Assembly: GCA_013215905.1 (NCBI GenBank)
Contig: JABSQI010000003.1
Coordinates: 1-23,689, forward strand
Reading direction: 5' to 3'
DNA: 23,689 nucleotides
Source: Legionellales bacterium
GTDB taxonomy: Bacteria; Pseudomonadota; Gammaproteobacteria; PIVX01
Position 1 is the first letter of the stretch; each line of letters begins with the position of its first letter. The position numbers and the translations under genes are program-made. The notes beneath the pieces are model-generated. The model was not told the origin of the DNA, searched no databases, and saw only the letters and a program-made list of their open reading frames with translations. This document shows, in pieces, positions 14,973-23,461 of this stretch.

Positions 14973-17900
14973 ATGAAAAAATACATAGAATCGGTGTTAG
15001 ATGGAGTAGATTCTATATTTGCATGGATTAGTACATCTTTAAAACAGTCAACAGAATCCTATTGTGAGTTAGAGACCGCTGATACGGAAACCGCACTAGT
15101 AGCTCATGATGGTTCTTTAATATCAATTATTGAAATTCAAGGTGCTGGAGCTTTGATAGGCCTTGAGGAATTTAAGAAGTTAAGATCAGATATTACTCAA
15201 AGTTTGCATCCTGGGATGTCGCAGCCAGGGCATGCTCTTCAGATGTTTTTTAGTTATAGCCAGGATAGAATGGAGGATATAATTGAAGAAATATTTGGTC
15301 CAGCCAAAAAAACAGCTCATGAATTAGAGTTAGAGCTAGATGATTTATTTAAAGAAAGAGAACAGCACTTATCAGGATATTGTGCTGAAGAAAGAGTCTA
15401 CATGGCTTTGTGGACAAGACCAACTACCTTAACCTCGGATCAATTAACAGCATCTCGAGAAAATCAAACTAAAATGCTGCAAAAGGGAGTTATTACTAAA
15501 CTTGGCACTATATCTCAAAATCTATTGGCAATTATTCCTGAAATAAGAAATGCACATGATGCTTTTGTAAGAACAGTGGTGCAAGATTTAGGAACTTTTA
15601 ATATAAGTGCTGAATTGCTTGAAGTACATGATGCTTTATATGCTATTAGGATGAGTGCAGATGCCGAATTTACAGATTTAAGTTGGCGAGCTTCTCTTCC
15701 TGGAGATAAAATTCCAGCAAGAGAGGTGAATAATTTTAAAGGAGATGTTTCCGATATACTATGGCCCCCAATTGCCAAACAAATCATGCCTAGAAATGCT
15801 GAAAATTTGGATTTAGTGACTACTAAAATGGGAAGTACAATATATGGTTCGGTATTTATCGAACTGTTTCCTAAAGATCTGAAGAATTTTCTAGCTTTGT
15901 TTAATCGTACTTTAAATTCCAGAATTCCTTGGAGAATATCTTTTTTCATGGAAAGTGAAGGATTACATACCCTACGGTTTAAAAAGATGATTAGTAGTAT
16001 TTTAAGTTTTTCATCTGCTCAAAATAAATTATTAAATGAAGCTACAGATTTATTAAGCTATATTAATGTAAATCGTGATGAAGCTTTGGTGAGGTTAAGA
16101 GTTGCTGCTGCTACTTGGGCTCCTGAAACGGATGTTCCATTGTTGAAGACAAGAGTTGCAGAACTTGCCAAGGCTATTCAAGGATGGGGAACTTGTGAAG
16201 TATCTGAAGTGTGTGGTGATCCATTTGCTGGTGTTGTTTCTAGCATGTTATCAGTCACTAGTGATAATGTAGCTACTCCAGCTGTTGCTCCCTTATCTGA
16301 TGTTGTTTATATGTTACCAATTACTAGACCGGCTTCACCATGGAAAAAAGGGGCTCTTATTTATAGATCTCCAGATGGTAAGTTATGGCCATTTCAACCT
16401 GGTTCCAGATTGCAAACAACGTGGATTGATTTAGTATATGCTAGGCCTGGTTCAGGTAAATCAGTATTATCAAATGCAATGAATCTGGCTCTGTGTTTGT
16501 CTGCTGGTATTTCAAGATTGCCAAGAATAGCTGTTATTGATATTGGACCATCTAGTAGCGGGTTAATATCTTTACTCAGAGAAGCTCTACCAGCTGATAA
16601 AAAACATTTAGTTGCTTATCATAGAATGAGGATGACGCCTGAATACTCTATAAATCCTTTTGATACTCAATTGGGAAGTAGATACCCAACTCCTCAAGAA
16701 AGAGCGTTTTTAGTTAATTTTTTGATTCTACTTGCAACTCCAATAGGTTCAGATAGACCTTATGATGGTATTGCGGATTTGGCGGGTATGGTTGTTGATG
16801 AGCTTTATAAAGAATTTTCTGATGGCGCATCTCCCTCTGTTTATGATGCAGGTATGGAAGAAGTTGTAGATGTTATTTTAGATGAGATTAAATTTACTGT
16901 AGATAGTAAGACTACATGGTTTGAGGTAACAGATGCTTTATTCGCTGCGGGATTTTATCATGAGGCCATGTTATCACAAAGACATGCATCTCCATTATTA
17001 TCGGATGCAGCATCTATTTGTAGAAAAAGTGCAATTGAAGATTTATATGGCAAGATTACATCTCCTACAGGTGAAACTCTAATTAATGCTTTTAGCAGAA
17101 TGATTTCAAGTGCAGTACGAGAATATCCAATATTATCTAGAGTAACTAGTTTCGATATTGGAGAATCTAGAGTGGTTTCTCTAGATTTAGATGAAGTAGC
17201 AAAGACAGGGGGAGATTCTGCTGATAGACAGACTGCTGTAATGTATATGTTAGCTAGATACACTCTAGCAAAAAATTATTACCTAACAGAAGATAGTTTA
17301 AGTGATATGCCAGATCAATATAAAGAATATCATAAAGAAAGGATAGCTGAAATTCGAGAAGATCCTAAAAGAATTATTTACGATGAATTCCATCGTACTT
17401 CAAAATCACAGGCTGTTAGAGATCAGGTTATTGTTGATATGAGAGAAGGTAGAAAATGGAAAGTGCAGATTGCTCTACTATCACAGTCTATAGATGATTT
17501 TGATTCAGTAATGATTGAGTTTGCAACTTCAATATATGTTATGGATGCAGGACCAGCTGCTGCCGTAGAAAAAACTGCTAAAACCTTTGGATTATCCAAT
17601 ACAGCAAAGATAGCTCTTAAAACTAGAGTGCATGGTCCAAAAGAAGGAGGGGCAACTTTTTTAGCGCAGTTTTCAACAAAGACAGGAACCAATATTCAGT
17701 TATTAACTCTAACTTTAGGGCCTGTTGAATTATGGTCTTTCAGCACGACAAGTGAGGATGCGATATTAAGGAATAAATTATATAAGTTTCTAGGGCCTAA
17801 AGAAGCAAGAAGATTATTATCAACTTTATTCCCTAATGGTACATGTACAAAATTATTAGAAGAAAGAATTATAATGTTACAAGAAAGCTCAGGTGGTTTG

Positions 17901-18008
17901 ATCAAAGACGAGGAAAAGATGGGGGTTTTAGATCAATTGCTTAAAGATATATTGCTAGCTTATGCACGTGATCCGAACATTAAAAAATTGCCTATATCTT
18001 CATATTAA
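14973..18008 (+). CDS. icmB: IcmB/DotO, VirB4-like T4BSS ATPase
   Basis: The 1011-residue protein matches IcmB/DotO (about 1009 in L. pneumophila), the hexameric ATPase at the cytosolic base of the secretion channel, which works with DotB. The N-terminal VirB4-type domain spans about 1-440. The C-terminal ATPase domain has Walker A ARPGSGKS (490-497) and the Walker B segment RIIYDEFHR with D804-E805. It is followed by ALLSQSIDDF, the position of the conserved sensor-type QS of this ATPase class. No transmembrane helix is evident, as expected for a peripheral membrane protein. The start is 1 nt after the icmJ stop. It is the last T4BSS gene in the window; a 238-bp non-coding stretch precedes the preferred TTG/ATG region of the next ORF. 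Confidence 0.97.
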   Translation: MKKYIESVLDGVDSIFAWISTSLKQSTESYCELETADTETALVAHDGSLISIIEIQGAGALIGLEEFKKLRSDITQSLHPGMSQPGHALQMFFSYSQDRMEDIIEEIFGPAKKTAHELELELDDLFKEREQHLSGYCAEERVYMALWTRPTTLTSDQLTASRENQTKMLQKGVITKLGTISQNLLAIIPEIRNAHDAFVRTVVQDLGTFNISAELLEVHDALYAIRMSADAEFTDLSWRASLPGDKIPAREVNNFKGDVSDILWPPIAKQIMPRNAENLDLVTTKMGSTIYGSVFIELFPKDLKNFLALFNRTLNSRIPWRISFFMESEGLHTLRFKKMISSILSFSSAQNKLLNEATDLLSYINVNRDEALVRLRVAAATWAPETDVPLLKTRVAELAKAIQGWGTCEVSEVCGDPFAGVVSSMLSVTSDNVATPAVAPLSDVVYMLPITRPASPWKKGALIYRSPDGKLWPFQPGSRLQTTWIDLVYARPGSGKSVLSNAMNLALCLSAGISRLPRIAVIDIGPSSSGLISLLREALPADKKHLVAYHRMRMTPEYSINPFDTQLGSRYPTPQERAFLVNFLILLATPIGSDRPYDGIADLAGMVVDELYKEFSDGASPSVYDAGMEEVVDVILDEIKFTVDSKTTWFEVTDALFAAGFYHEAMLSQRHASPLLSDAASICRKSAIEDLYGKITSPTGETLINAFSRMISSAVREYPILSRVTSFDIGESRVVSLDLDEVAKTGGDSADRQTAVMYMLARYTLAKNYYLTEDSLSDMPDQYKEYHKERIAEIREDPKRIIYDEFHRTSKSQAVRDQVIVDMREGRKWKVQIALLSQSIDDFDSVMIEFATSIYVMDAGPAAAVEKTAKTFGLSNTAKIALKTRVHGPKEGGATFLAQFSTKTGTNIQLLTLTLGPVELWSFSTTSEDAILRNKLYKFLGPKEARRLLSTLFPNGTCTKLLEERIIMLQESSGGLIKDEEKMGVLDQLLKDILLAYARDPNIKKLPISSY

Positions 18009-18128
18009 AAATTAATACTTCTAACTTTAATAAAACAGTTTTAGGCTATTCTATTTTATATGAATTTATTAATAGAGTTATTTTCTTGAGAGATACAATT
18101 AAAATTATATAATTAGCACAAATTATCT

Positions 18129-18149
18129 ATAGCCAATTATATTGGCTAT
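18129..18149. repeat. 21-bp palindrome downstream of icmB (operator or weak terminator)
   Basis: ATAGCCAAT, loop TAT and ATTGGCTAT form a perfect 9-bp stem, 120 bp after icmB. The following bases are A-rich, not a T-run, so a canonical intrinsic terminator is unlikely on either strand. It lies about 45 bp upstream of a promoter-like sequence for the next ORF, which would suit a regulator site. The rest of 18009-18246 is very A+T-rich without a gene. Confidence 0.45.
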
Positions 18150-18191
18150 CAAATTAAAAAAAATGTTCCTAAATAAAATTTGTAGTTTTAT

Positions 18192-18220
18192 CTGAAATTT
18201 ATTTGTAGGAAATCTATTAT
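18192..18220 (+). promoter_or_regulatory. Possible promoter of the ORF after icmB
   Basis: CTGAAA (18192-18197, 4 of 6 to the -35) and TATTAT (18215-18220, 5 of 6 to the -10) are 17 bp apart. Transcription would begin near 18227. The region is so A+T-rich that such matches arise by chance, hence low confidence. Confidence 0.3.
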
Positions 18221-18306
18221 TTATCTAAGCAATTCAAATTTCAGCATTGACTACGGTTAATTATAAACTATATTTTACATATCGATTAATAGTTGCTTAT
18301 ATTTAT

Positions 18307-19212
18307 ATGATTGAAATTATTAAAAAAATATATTTAATTCATAATTCTAATAAAAATAATTCGGATAAAACTCTTAAATGGAATAATTGCCAATATTCTA
18401 GGGTTTTTTTGTTGTTATTGTTTTGTAATTCTTCATTGCCAATATATGCAGCAAACATATCTATTGATAATCGAAATGCACGTCCATCAATGCTAGTAAA
18501 ATTTATTAGCATTCAAGAATTGAAAAATTTTCACTATGATAACAAACAAGATTTTTTTAGAAAATTTATGAGTAATCATGATGAATTTTTTCATTTGCAT
18601 GGAAGCAGTCCAACAAATTTCTTAGCTAATGATAATCAGGAATTTTATCTATTACATATCCCAGAAAATGTTAGTTTGGATGAAGAACCTATATGCAGTT
18701 CATGTTGTTTTGGTTGTTGTTTTTGTTGGTTTAGTTGTTGTAAAAAAAAGGTGAATACAGAAACAAATTTTTCTATACAATACATTAAAATCAAAATCGG
18801 CAATGCCAAAAAATTTAAAACAAAAAAAGAAATTAAATATGTAAATATAGCTACTTTACAAGGCAATTTATTAAGCTGTAGTAATACCCAAGAAATGATG
18901 TCGAGTGGTATAACTTGTTCAGTTGGTTTTGAAAATACCGGATCTAGTAATATCTCTTCAGTGGAAAATAATTTATCGATTGTGGTAAATGGAGATGATA
19001 TGCGTGTTAAAAAAAGTATGCATTCTCCTACATTATCAATTGTATATAGTACCCCTAGTTCACAAATGTCCAATGATAAAAATTCTATTTCAAAACCTTT
19101 GCCATCACAAAGCAATGATACTGTGTCTGAAGATAAAAAATTAAGTCTCCATCATCCTGCAGACAGTATAAATCAATCCTGGAAGAAAAAAGTAGCTTCT
19201 GCCTATATCTAA
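18307..19212 (+). CDS. Hypothetical protein with possible signal sequence and cysteine-string segment
   Basis: I do not recognise a family. From ATG 18307 it is 301 residues; an in-frame TTG at 18247 would add 20. Neither start has a clear ribosome binding site. A hydrophobic segment (VFLLLLFCNSSLPIYA, about 33-48) looks like a late signal sequence or membrane anchor. At about 130-145 eight Cys fall within 16 residues (CSSCCFGCCFCWFSCC, 18694-18741) followed directly by KKK. This resembles cysteine strings and basic-flanked palmitoylation sites of eukaryotic membrane proteins. The C-terminal third is Ser/Asn/Asp-rich and looks disordered, ending SWKKKVASAYI. It lies where L. pneumophila has tphA/icmF but shows no IcmF features (no NTPase motif, far too short). 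It could be a T4BSS effector, a secreted or envelope protein, or a lineage-specific orphan. It is convergent with obg, 46 bp apart. Confidence 0.6.
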   Translation: MIEIIKKIYLIHNSNKNNSDKTLKWNNCQYSRVFLLLLFCNSSLPIYAANISIDNRNARPSMLVKFISIQELKNFHYDNKQDFFRKFMSNHDEFFHLHGSSPTNFLANDNQEFYLLHIPENVSLDEEPICSSCCFGCCFCWFSCCKKKVNTETNFSIQYIKIKIGNAKKFKTKKEIKYVNIATLQGNLLSCSNTQEMMSSGITCSVGFENTGSSNISSVENNLSIVVNGDDMRVKKSMHSPTLSIVYSTPSSQMSNDKNSISKPLPSQSNDTVSEDKKLSLHHPADSINQSWKKKVASAYI

Positions 19213-19258
19213 AATATTGGGAAGAGTAATATAATAATTAGATTTATAATGGGAATAC

Positions 19259-20272
19259 TTATTTTTTATTATTTTCTATATATTCCATAATAGAAAATTT
19301 GAGTGTTGTAGTATTATCTTTTTGTAAAGCTGAAATTGGAATTATTTTATTGATGGGGCTAAACTCTTTTTGTACAGACAGTATTAGCTCTTCCAAAAAG
19401 TTTTTGGGAACTAAATCGATTTTATTCAAAACTATCCACTGGGGTTTATTAGCAAGTTCTTTACTAAAAGTTGATAATTCTTGAATAATATCCTTAATGT
19501 TGTGTAAAACAGTGGGAATAGAATTACAGGATATGTCGACAATATGCAATAATATTGTAGTTCGTTGCAGGTGCTTTAAAAACCTAATGCCCATCCCTGT
19601 ACCACTTGAAGCCCCTTTTACTAAACCAGGTATGTCAGCAATAACAAAGCTCCGATCGGATTCTATACGACAAACCCCTAGATTGGGGTAGAGAGTAGTA
19701 AATGGATAATCTGCTACTTTTGGTTTAGAGTTAGATACTGATCTAATTAATGTAGATTTTCCAGCATTTGGTAATCCTAGTAAACCAACATCAGCTAACA
19801 GGCTTAATTCTAAATTTAGTTCCTTGTATTCTCCTAATTTACCACGTGTTGTTTTTCTTGGAGCTCTGTTTGTTGCTGATTTAAATCTAGTATTACCTAA
19901 GCCATGTTTTCCTCCACAGGCAACCAATACTAGTTCTTCATCTACAGATAGATCGCCAAGTAATAATCCAGTTTCTGTATCATATACTTTAGTACCGCAA
20001 GGTACTTTAATAATCAAATCTTTTCCGCTAGCCCCAGTCTTTAATCTACCTTGCCCTGGTTGCCCATTCTGTCCTTGGAAAATTCTTTTATAACGAAAAT
20101 CTACTAAAGTATTTATAGACGTAGATGCTTGCAAAAAGATATTTGCGCCGTCGCCACCATCTCCTCCATCCGGCCCTCCGTGAGGAATATATTTTTCTCG
20201 ACGAAAACTAAGACATCCATCGCCACCTTTTCCAGCAGTAACTTTGATTTTAGCTTCGTCAACAAATTTCAC
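19259..20272 (-). CDS. obg: Obg/CgtA, ribosome-associated GTPase
   Basis: From GTG at 20272-20270 the product is 337 residues and starts MKFVDEAKIKVTAGKGGDG, the canonical Obg N-terminus. The strong AAAGGAGG complement (20283-20290) lies 10 nt upstream, so the more upstream TTG at 20296 is rejected. The Gly-rich Obg fold (1-158) includes GGPDGGDGGDG. The G domain has GLPNAGKSTLI (G1), TTLYPN (G2), DIPGL (G3), NKIDL (G4) and SAL (G5). There is no long C-terminal extension. Obg acts in late 50S assembly and stress signalling. It is the third gene of rplU-rpmA-obg, 40 bp after rpmA. The short gap to the convergent ORF shows no terminator. Confidence 0.97.
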   Translation of the reverse strand: MKFVDEAKIKVTAGKGGDGCLSFRREKYIPHGGPDGGDGGDGANIFLQASTSINTLVDFRYKRIFQGQNGQPGQGRLKTGASGKDLIIKVPCGTKVYDTETGLLLGDLSVDEELVLVACGGKHGLGNTRFKSATNRAPRKTTRGKLGEYKELNLELSLLADVGLLGLPNAGKSTLIRSVSNSKPKVADYPFTTLYPNLGVCRIESDRSFVIADIPGLVKGASSGTGMGIRFLKHLQRTTILLHIVDISCNSIPTVLHNIKDIIQELSTFSKELANKPQWIVLNKIDLVPKNFLEELILSVQKEFSPINKIIPISALQKDNTTTLKFSIMEYIENNKK

Positions 20273-20312
20273 AGAAAAAAGGCCTCCTTTAGTCAAGGGG
20301 CTTAAATTTAGA

Positions 20313-20564
20313 TTATGCTACATATATATATTTGCGCTTTTTAGGACCTTTGACAGTAAACTGCACTGTTCCATCTGTTAGAGCAAATAATGTATGATCA
20401 GAACCTATTCCTACGTTTGTACCAGGGAAATATCTAGTTCCTCGTTGTCTAACAATAATATTGCCAGCTGAGATAGACTGCCCACCATACACTTTTACAC
20501 CTAAATACTTAGGATTAGAATCTCTACCGTTTTTAGAACTACCACCAGCTTTCTTATGTGCCAT
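20313..20564 (-). CDS. rpmA: Ribosomal protein bL27
   Basis: The 83-residue basic protein starts [20 protein letters not shown], the nearly invariant bL27 N-terminus. That end reaches the peptidyl transferase centre and helps position tRNA on the 50S subunit. The conserved [17 protein letters not shown] and [16 protein letters not shown] segments are present, and the length is normal for the family. GGAG lies 5 nt before the ATG on the minus strand. The gene is 12 bp downstream of rplU and co-directional with obg, the usual operon order. Confidence 0.98.
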   Translation of the reverse strand: MAHKKAGGSSKNGRDSNPKYLGVKVYGGQSISAGNIIVRQRGTRYFPGTNVGIGSDHTLFALTDGTVQFTVKGPKKRKYIYVA

Positions 20565-20576
20565 TAGAACTCCAAA

Positions 20577-20897
20577 TCAATTGTTAATATTAGTGACTTT
20601 AACTTCAGTAAAGTTTTGTCTATGCCCAGCTCTTTTCATGTAGTGCTTGCGTCTTTTAAACTTTATAATGTTTATTTTATCGTGACGACCATGCCCAATA
20701 ACTTCAGCCTCTACAACTGCGCTATCTATTGTCGGTTCTCCTAGAGTAATTGTGCTACCGCTACCTATGGCTAAAACAGAATCAAACTTTATTGTTTCTC
20801 CCACATCAGCGTCCATAAGCTCAAGTTTTACTTTTTGCCCTATAACTACTCTATATTGTTTACCACCGTTATTGATAATTGCGTATTTTTCAACCAT
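20577..20897 (-). CDS. rplU: Ribosomal protein bL21
   Basis: From the ATG at 20897-20895 the product is 106 residues and starts MVEKYAIINNGGKQYRVVIGQ, fitting bL21, which binds 23S rRNA in the 50S subunit. The C-terminal KRRKHYMKRAGHRQNFTEVKV is typical. An ATG three codons upstream (20906) is possible, but GGA at good spacing and the family N-terminus favour 20897. It is the first gene of the operon and faces away from rplY across a divergent promoter region. Confidence 0.96.
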   Translation of the reverse strand: MVEKYAIINNGGKQYRVVIGQKVKLELMDADVGETIKFDSVLAIGSGSTITLGEPTIDSAVVEAEVIGHGRHDKINIIKFKRRKHYMKRAGHRQNFTEVKVTNINN

Positions 20898-20948
20898 TAT
20901 TGCCATCCAATGTATACAGGTAATACATCTATTCTGTATAAAAAGAGT

Positions 20949-20978
20949 ATTTTACGCAAAAGATATGCATAGAATCAA
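20949..20978 (-). promoter_or_regulatory. Probable promoter of rplU-rpmA-obg
   Basis: Read on the minus strand, TTGATT (complement of 20973-20978) is followed after 18 bp by TAAAAT (complement of 20949-20954), matching the -35 at 4 of 6 and the -10 at 5 of 6. Transcription would start near 20942, about 45 nt before the rplU start. The transcribed leader could hold an autoregulatory structure; none is obvious. Confidence 0.5.
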
Positions 20979-21001
20979 GTGATTTCTTGTTAAAGATTAT
21001 G

Positions 21002-21007
21002 TATAAT
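21002..21007 (+). promoter_or_regulatory. -10 element of probable rplY promoter
   Basis: A perfect TATAAT (21002-21007) lies 56 nt before the rplY ATG in the divergent rplU/rplY gap. The -35 position (about 20979-20984, GTGATT) is poor. AGGAG (21050-21054), 9 nt before the ATG, is the rplY ribosome binding site. Confidence 0.4.
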
Positions 21008-21063
21008 CTGATCTCTTGTTAATATTGTACAAAATTTAAATATATCTCTAGGAGAAACTAATT

Positions 21064-21738
21064 ATGGCAGGTAATTTTGAATTAAGCGCAACAAAAAGAG
21101 ATACTTTTGGGAAAGGGCATACAAATAGATTACGTCGTTTGCAAGGTTTAATGCCAGCTATCATTTATGGAGGCGACAATTCCCCTTCCTCTATAAATAT
21201 TAGCCATAATCTAATACTTAAGGCTATAAAAAACGAAGCATTTTTCTCACATATCTTGACTATAGATGTTGAAGGAAAAAAAGAGCAAGTAGTAATCAAA
21301 GATATGCATCGTCATCCTTATAAGAAAGAGATCTTACATATGGATTTTTTGCGAATTAAAGATAAAGAAGCTATTGTTATGAAAGTTCCTCTGCATTTTA
21401 CAGGAGAAGAATTAGCTCCTGGTGTAAAAAATGGTGGTGCTGTTTCTCATTTGATGACAGAAGTAGAGATAAAGTGTTTGCCTAAAGATTTACCAGAATT
21501 TATCAAGGTAGATATATCGAAACTTGAACTGGATCAGTCTATTCATTTAGCAGAGCTTTATATACCAAAAACAATTCAAATTGTGCATTTGACTCATGGT
21601 GAAGATAGTAATTTACCTGTGGTTAGCATACACAAGATTAAGGTAAAAACCGTTACAGACGAACAAGATGTTTCTGGTGATACTGATACTAACACTGATA
21701 CCACAGAGGAAACAGAGAAAAAACCTGAGAACTCTTAA
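21064..21738 (+). CDS. rplY: Ribosomal protein bL25, Ctc/TL5 long form
   Basis: The 224-residue protein is the long form of bL25, which binds 5S rRNA. The N-terminal L25 domain (about 5-95) has ATKRDTFGKGHTNRLRRLQG, LMPAIIYGG and DMHRHPYKKEILHMDFLRI. The C-terminal TL5-type domain (about 100-190) includes GVKNGGAVSHLMTEVEIKCLP and DISKLELDQSIHLAEL. An acidic Asp/Thr/Glu tail (about 198-224) closes the protein. The gene is 11 bp upstream of pth; rplY-pth-ychF is a common gammaproteobacterial arrangement. Confidence 0.96.
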   Translation: MAGNFELSATKRDTFGKGHTNRLRRLQGLMPAIIYGGDNSPSSINISHNLILKAIKNEAFFSHILTIDVEGKKEQVVIKDMHRHPYKKEILHMDFLRIKDKEAIVMKVPLHFTGEELAPGVKNGGAVSHLMTEVEIKCLPKDLPEFIKVDISKLELDQSIHLAELYIPKTIQIVHLTHGEDSNLPVVSIHKIKVKTVTDEQDVSGDTDTNTDTTEETEKKPENS

Positions 21739-21749
21739 GAAGTACTCAA

Positions 21750-22361
21750 ATGAATACTAACATTCAGGCTATCATAGGGCTTGGTAATCCAGGGCAGAAT
21801 TATGCACTTACTAGACATAATGCTGGTTTCTGGTTAATAGATTTAATAGCACAAAAATATGGTTGTACCTGGAAGCTAGATAGTAAAAACCAAGCATCTG
21901 TTTCTGATCTACAACTTGGAATAAAAAAGATAAGGTTATTTAAACCCACAACTTATATGAATTGTAGTGGTAGTTCAGTATCTTTATTAACGAAATATTA
22001 TAAGATACCAACTGAGGATGTTTTAATTGTTCATGATGATGTGGATATAGAGCCTGGCAATATAAGATTTAAATTTGATGGAGGGCATGGTGGACACAAT
22101 GGACTAAGAGATATTATGCAGTCTTTAAATTCTAAAAGCTTTTATCGCCTAAGAATAGGTGTCGGTAGACCAGCAAATACATCTGGGGTGCAAAACTATG
22201 TACTACAACAACCAACAAAATTGCAACAAAATATGATTATAGAAAAACTACAAGAAATAATTGCATTTGTACCAGATTTTATCGAAGGTGATTATCAGAA
22301 TATCATGAATAAATTGCACAAGAAAAATCAGCTAAATACTATAAATTTAAAGGAGTTCTAA
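21750..22361 (+). CDS. pth: Peptidyl-tRNA hydrolase
   Basis: The 203-residue enzyme frees tRNA from peptidyl-tRNA released by stalled ribosomes. The family motifs are present: [19 protein letters not shown] (N13 and catalytic H23), [14 protein letters not shown], and [29 protein letters not shown] with the active-site Asp and Asn. The length is normal. The ribosome binding site is weak (AAGAAG). The end overlaps the Shine-Dalgarno of ychF, so co-translation is likely. Confidence 0.97.
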   Translation: MNTNIQAIIGLGNPGQNYALTRHNAGFWLIDLIAQKYGCTWKLDSKNQASVSDLQLGIKKIRLFKPTTYMNCSGSSVSLLTKYYKIPTEDVLIVHDDVDIEPGNIRFKFDGGHGGHNGLRDIMQSLNSKSFYRLRIGVGRPANTSGVQNYVLQQPTKLQQNMIIEKLQEIIAFVPDFIEGDYQNIMNKLHKKNQLNTINLKEF

Positions 22362-22362
22362 T

Positions 22363-23448
22363 ATGGGTTTCAAGTGTGGAATTGTAGGTCTACCAAATGT
22401 AGGTAAATCAACAATATTTAATGCTTTAACCAATAGCACCATTTCAGCAGACAATTATCCGTTTTGTACAATAGAGCCAAATGTTGGATTAGTACCGGTT
22501 CCAGATCAAAGGTTACAGAAAATTGCTAAAATAGTTAATCCCAAGCGAGTAGTGCCAACTACTATGGAGTTTGTAGATATTGCAGGGTTAGTGAAGGGAG
22601 CATCTAAAGGAGAAGGTTTGGGTAATAAATTTCTAGCAAACATTCGTCAAACAGAGGCTATTGCTCACGTAGTTAGATGTTTTGATGATGATCTAATAAC
22701 CCATGTTCACAATAAGATTGACCCAATTGAAGATATTGAAACTATTAATATGGAATTAATTCTATCTGACTTGGAAACTTGCGAGAAGCAAATAACTAAA
22801 CAACTTAAACTAATTAAAGCACAGGACAAACAAGCGAAAATAGATTTAGAATATTTGGAGAAAGCAAAAAATATACTTGAACGAGGTGAGCTGCTAATAA
22901 CACAACAAGAACCTGAATTATTACATAATCTTCAACAATTTAATTTTATTACTATCAAGTCGACCTTAATTGTTGCAAATATTGAAGATCCTAATGTAAA
23001 AAACTCATACTATGACCAAATATTGGAATATGCTAATAAACACCATATTGTCGTTGTTCCTATATCTGCAAAATTAGAAGTTGAATTAACAGAGTTAGAG
23101 CCACAAGAAAAGCAGCATTTTTTGCAAGAGATGGGCTTGGAGCAAACAGGGTTAGATTGTATGATTGAAGCAGGGTATAAACTTCTTGGTTTAGAAACGT
23201 ATTTTACTGCAGGAGAAAAAGAAGTTAGAGCTTGGACATTTCCTAAAGGAGCATTTGCCCCACAAGCAGCAGCAAAAATTCATAGTGATTTTGAAAAAGG
23301 TTTTATTCGAGCAGAAGTAATTAGCTATGAAGATTTTGTTAAATATAAAGGAGAATCTGGAGCTAAAAATGCAGGAAAATTACGTGTTGAAGGAAAAGAT
23401 TATATAACTAAAGATGGGGATATAATCCATTTTAGATTTAATGTATAG
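22363..23448 (+). CDS. ychF: YchF/EngD, OLA1-type redox-regulated ATPase
   Basis: The 361-residue protein has the G1 motif GLPNVGKST (9-17), the G3 segment [17 protein letters not shown] and an atypical G4 region (VANIEDPN) in place of NKxD. The atypical G4 is the YchF feature linked to ATP rather than GTP preference. A helical domain lies in the middle, and the C-terminal TGS domain includes [15 protein letters not shown] and [12 protein letters not shown]. YchF binds ribosomes and is tied to stress responses. AAAGGAG inside the pth end precedes the ATG with standard spacing. Confidence 0.97.
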   Translation: MGFKCGIVGLPNVGKSTIFNALTNSTISADNYPFCTIEPNVGLVPVPDQRLQKIAKIVNPKRVVPTTMEFVDIAGLVKGASKGEGLGNKFLANIRQTEAIAHVVRCFDDDLITHVHNKIDPIEDIETINMELILSDLETCEKQITKQLKLIKAQDKQAKIDLEYLEKAKNILERGELLITQQEPELLHNLQQFNFITIKSTLIVANIEDPNVKNSYYDQILEYANKHHIVVVPISAKLEVELTELEPQEKQHFLQEMGLEQTGLDCMIEAGYKLLGLETYFTAGEKEVRAWTFPKGAFAPQAAAKIHSDFEKGFIRAEVISYEDFVKYKGESGAKNAGKLRVEGKDYITKDGDIIHFRFNV

Positions 23449-23461
23449 AACTTAAAATGTT

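Noticed and set aside
18247..18306. TTG start for the ORF after icmB
   Set aside because: Possible, but no ribosome binding site and ATG 18307 is in frame; kept only as an alternative.
18645..19115. 156-codon minus-strand ORF
   Set aside because: Lies opposite the cysteine-string gene with no recognisable protein features or start context; the plus-strand frame is longer and has a plausible signal segment.
18307..19212. Remnant of icmF
   Set aside because: No Walker motif or IcmF-like region, and the length is about a third or less of IcmF; position alone is not enough.
19271..19298. ATTTTCTA / TAGAAAAT inverted repeat at the end of obg, as a terminator
   Set aside because: The stem is A+T-only apart from one pair, lies within the obg coding end, and is not followed by a T-run on the transcribed strand.
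20273..20296. Upstream TTG start for obg
   Set aside because: It would sit before the strong Shine-Dalgarno sequence (20283-20290), whereas the GTG at 20272 gives the canonical MKFVDEA N-terminus.
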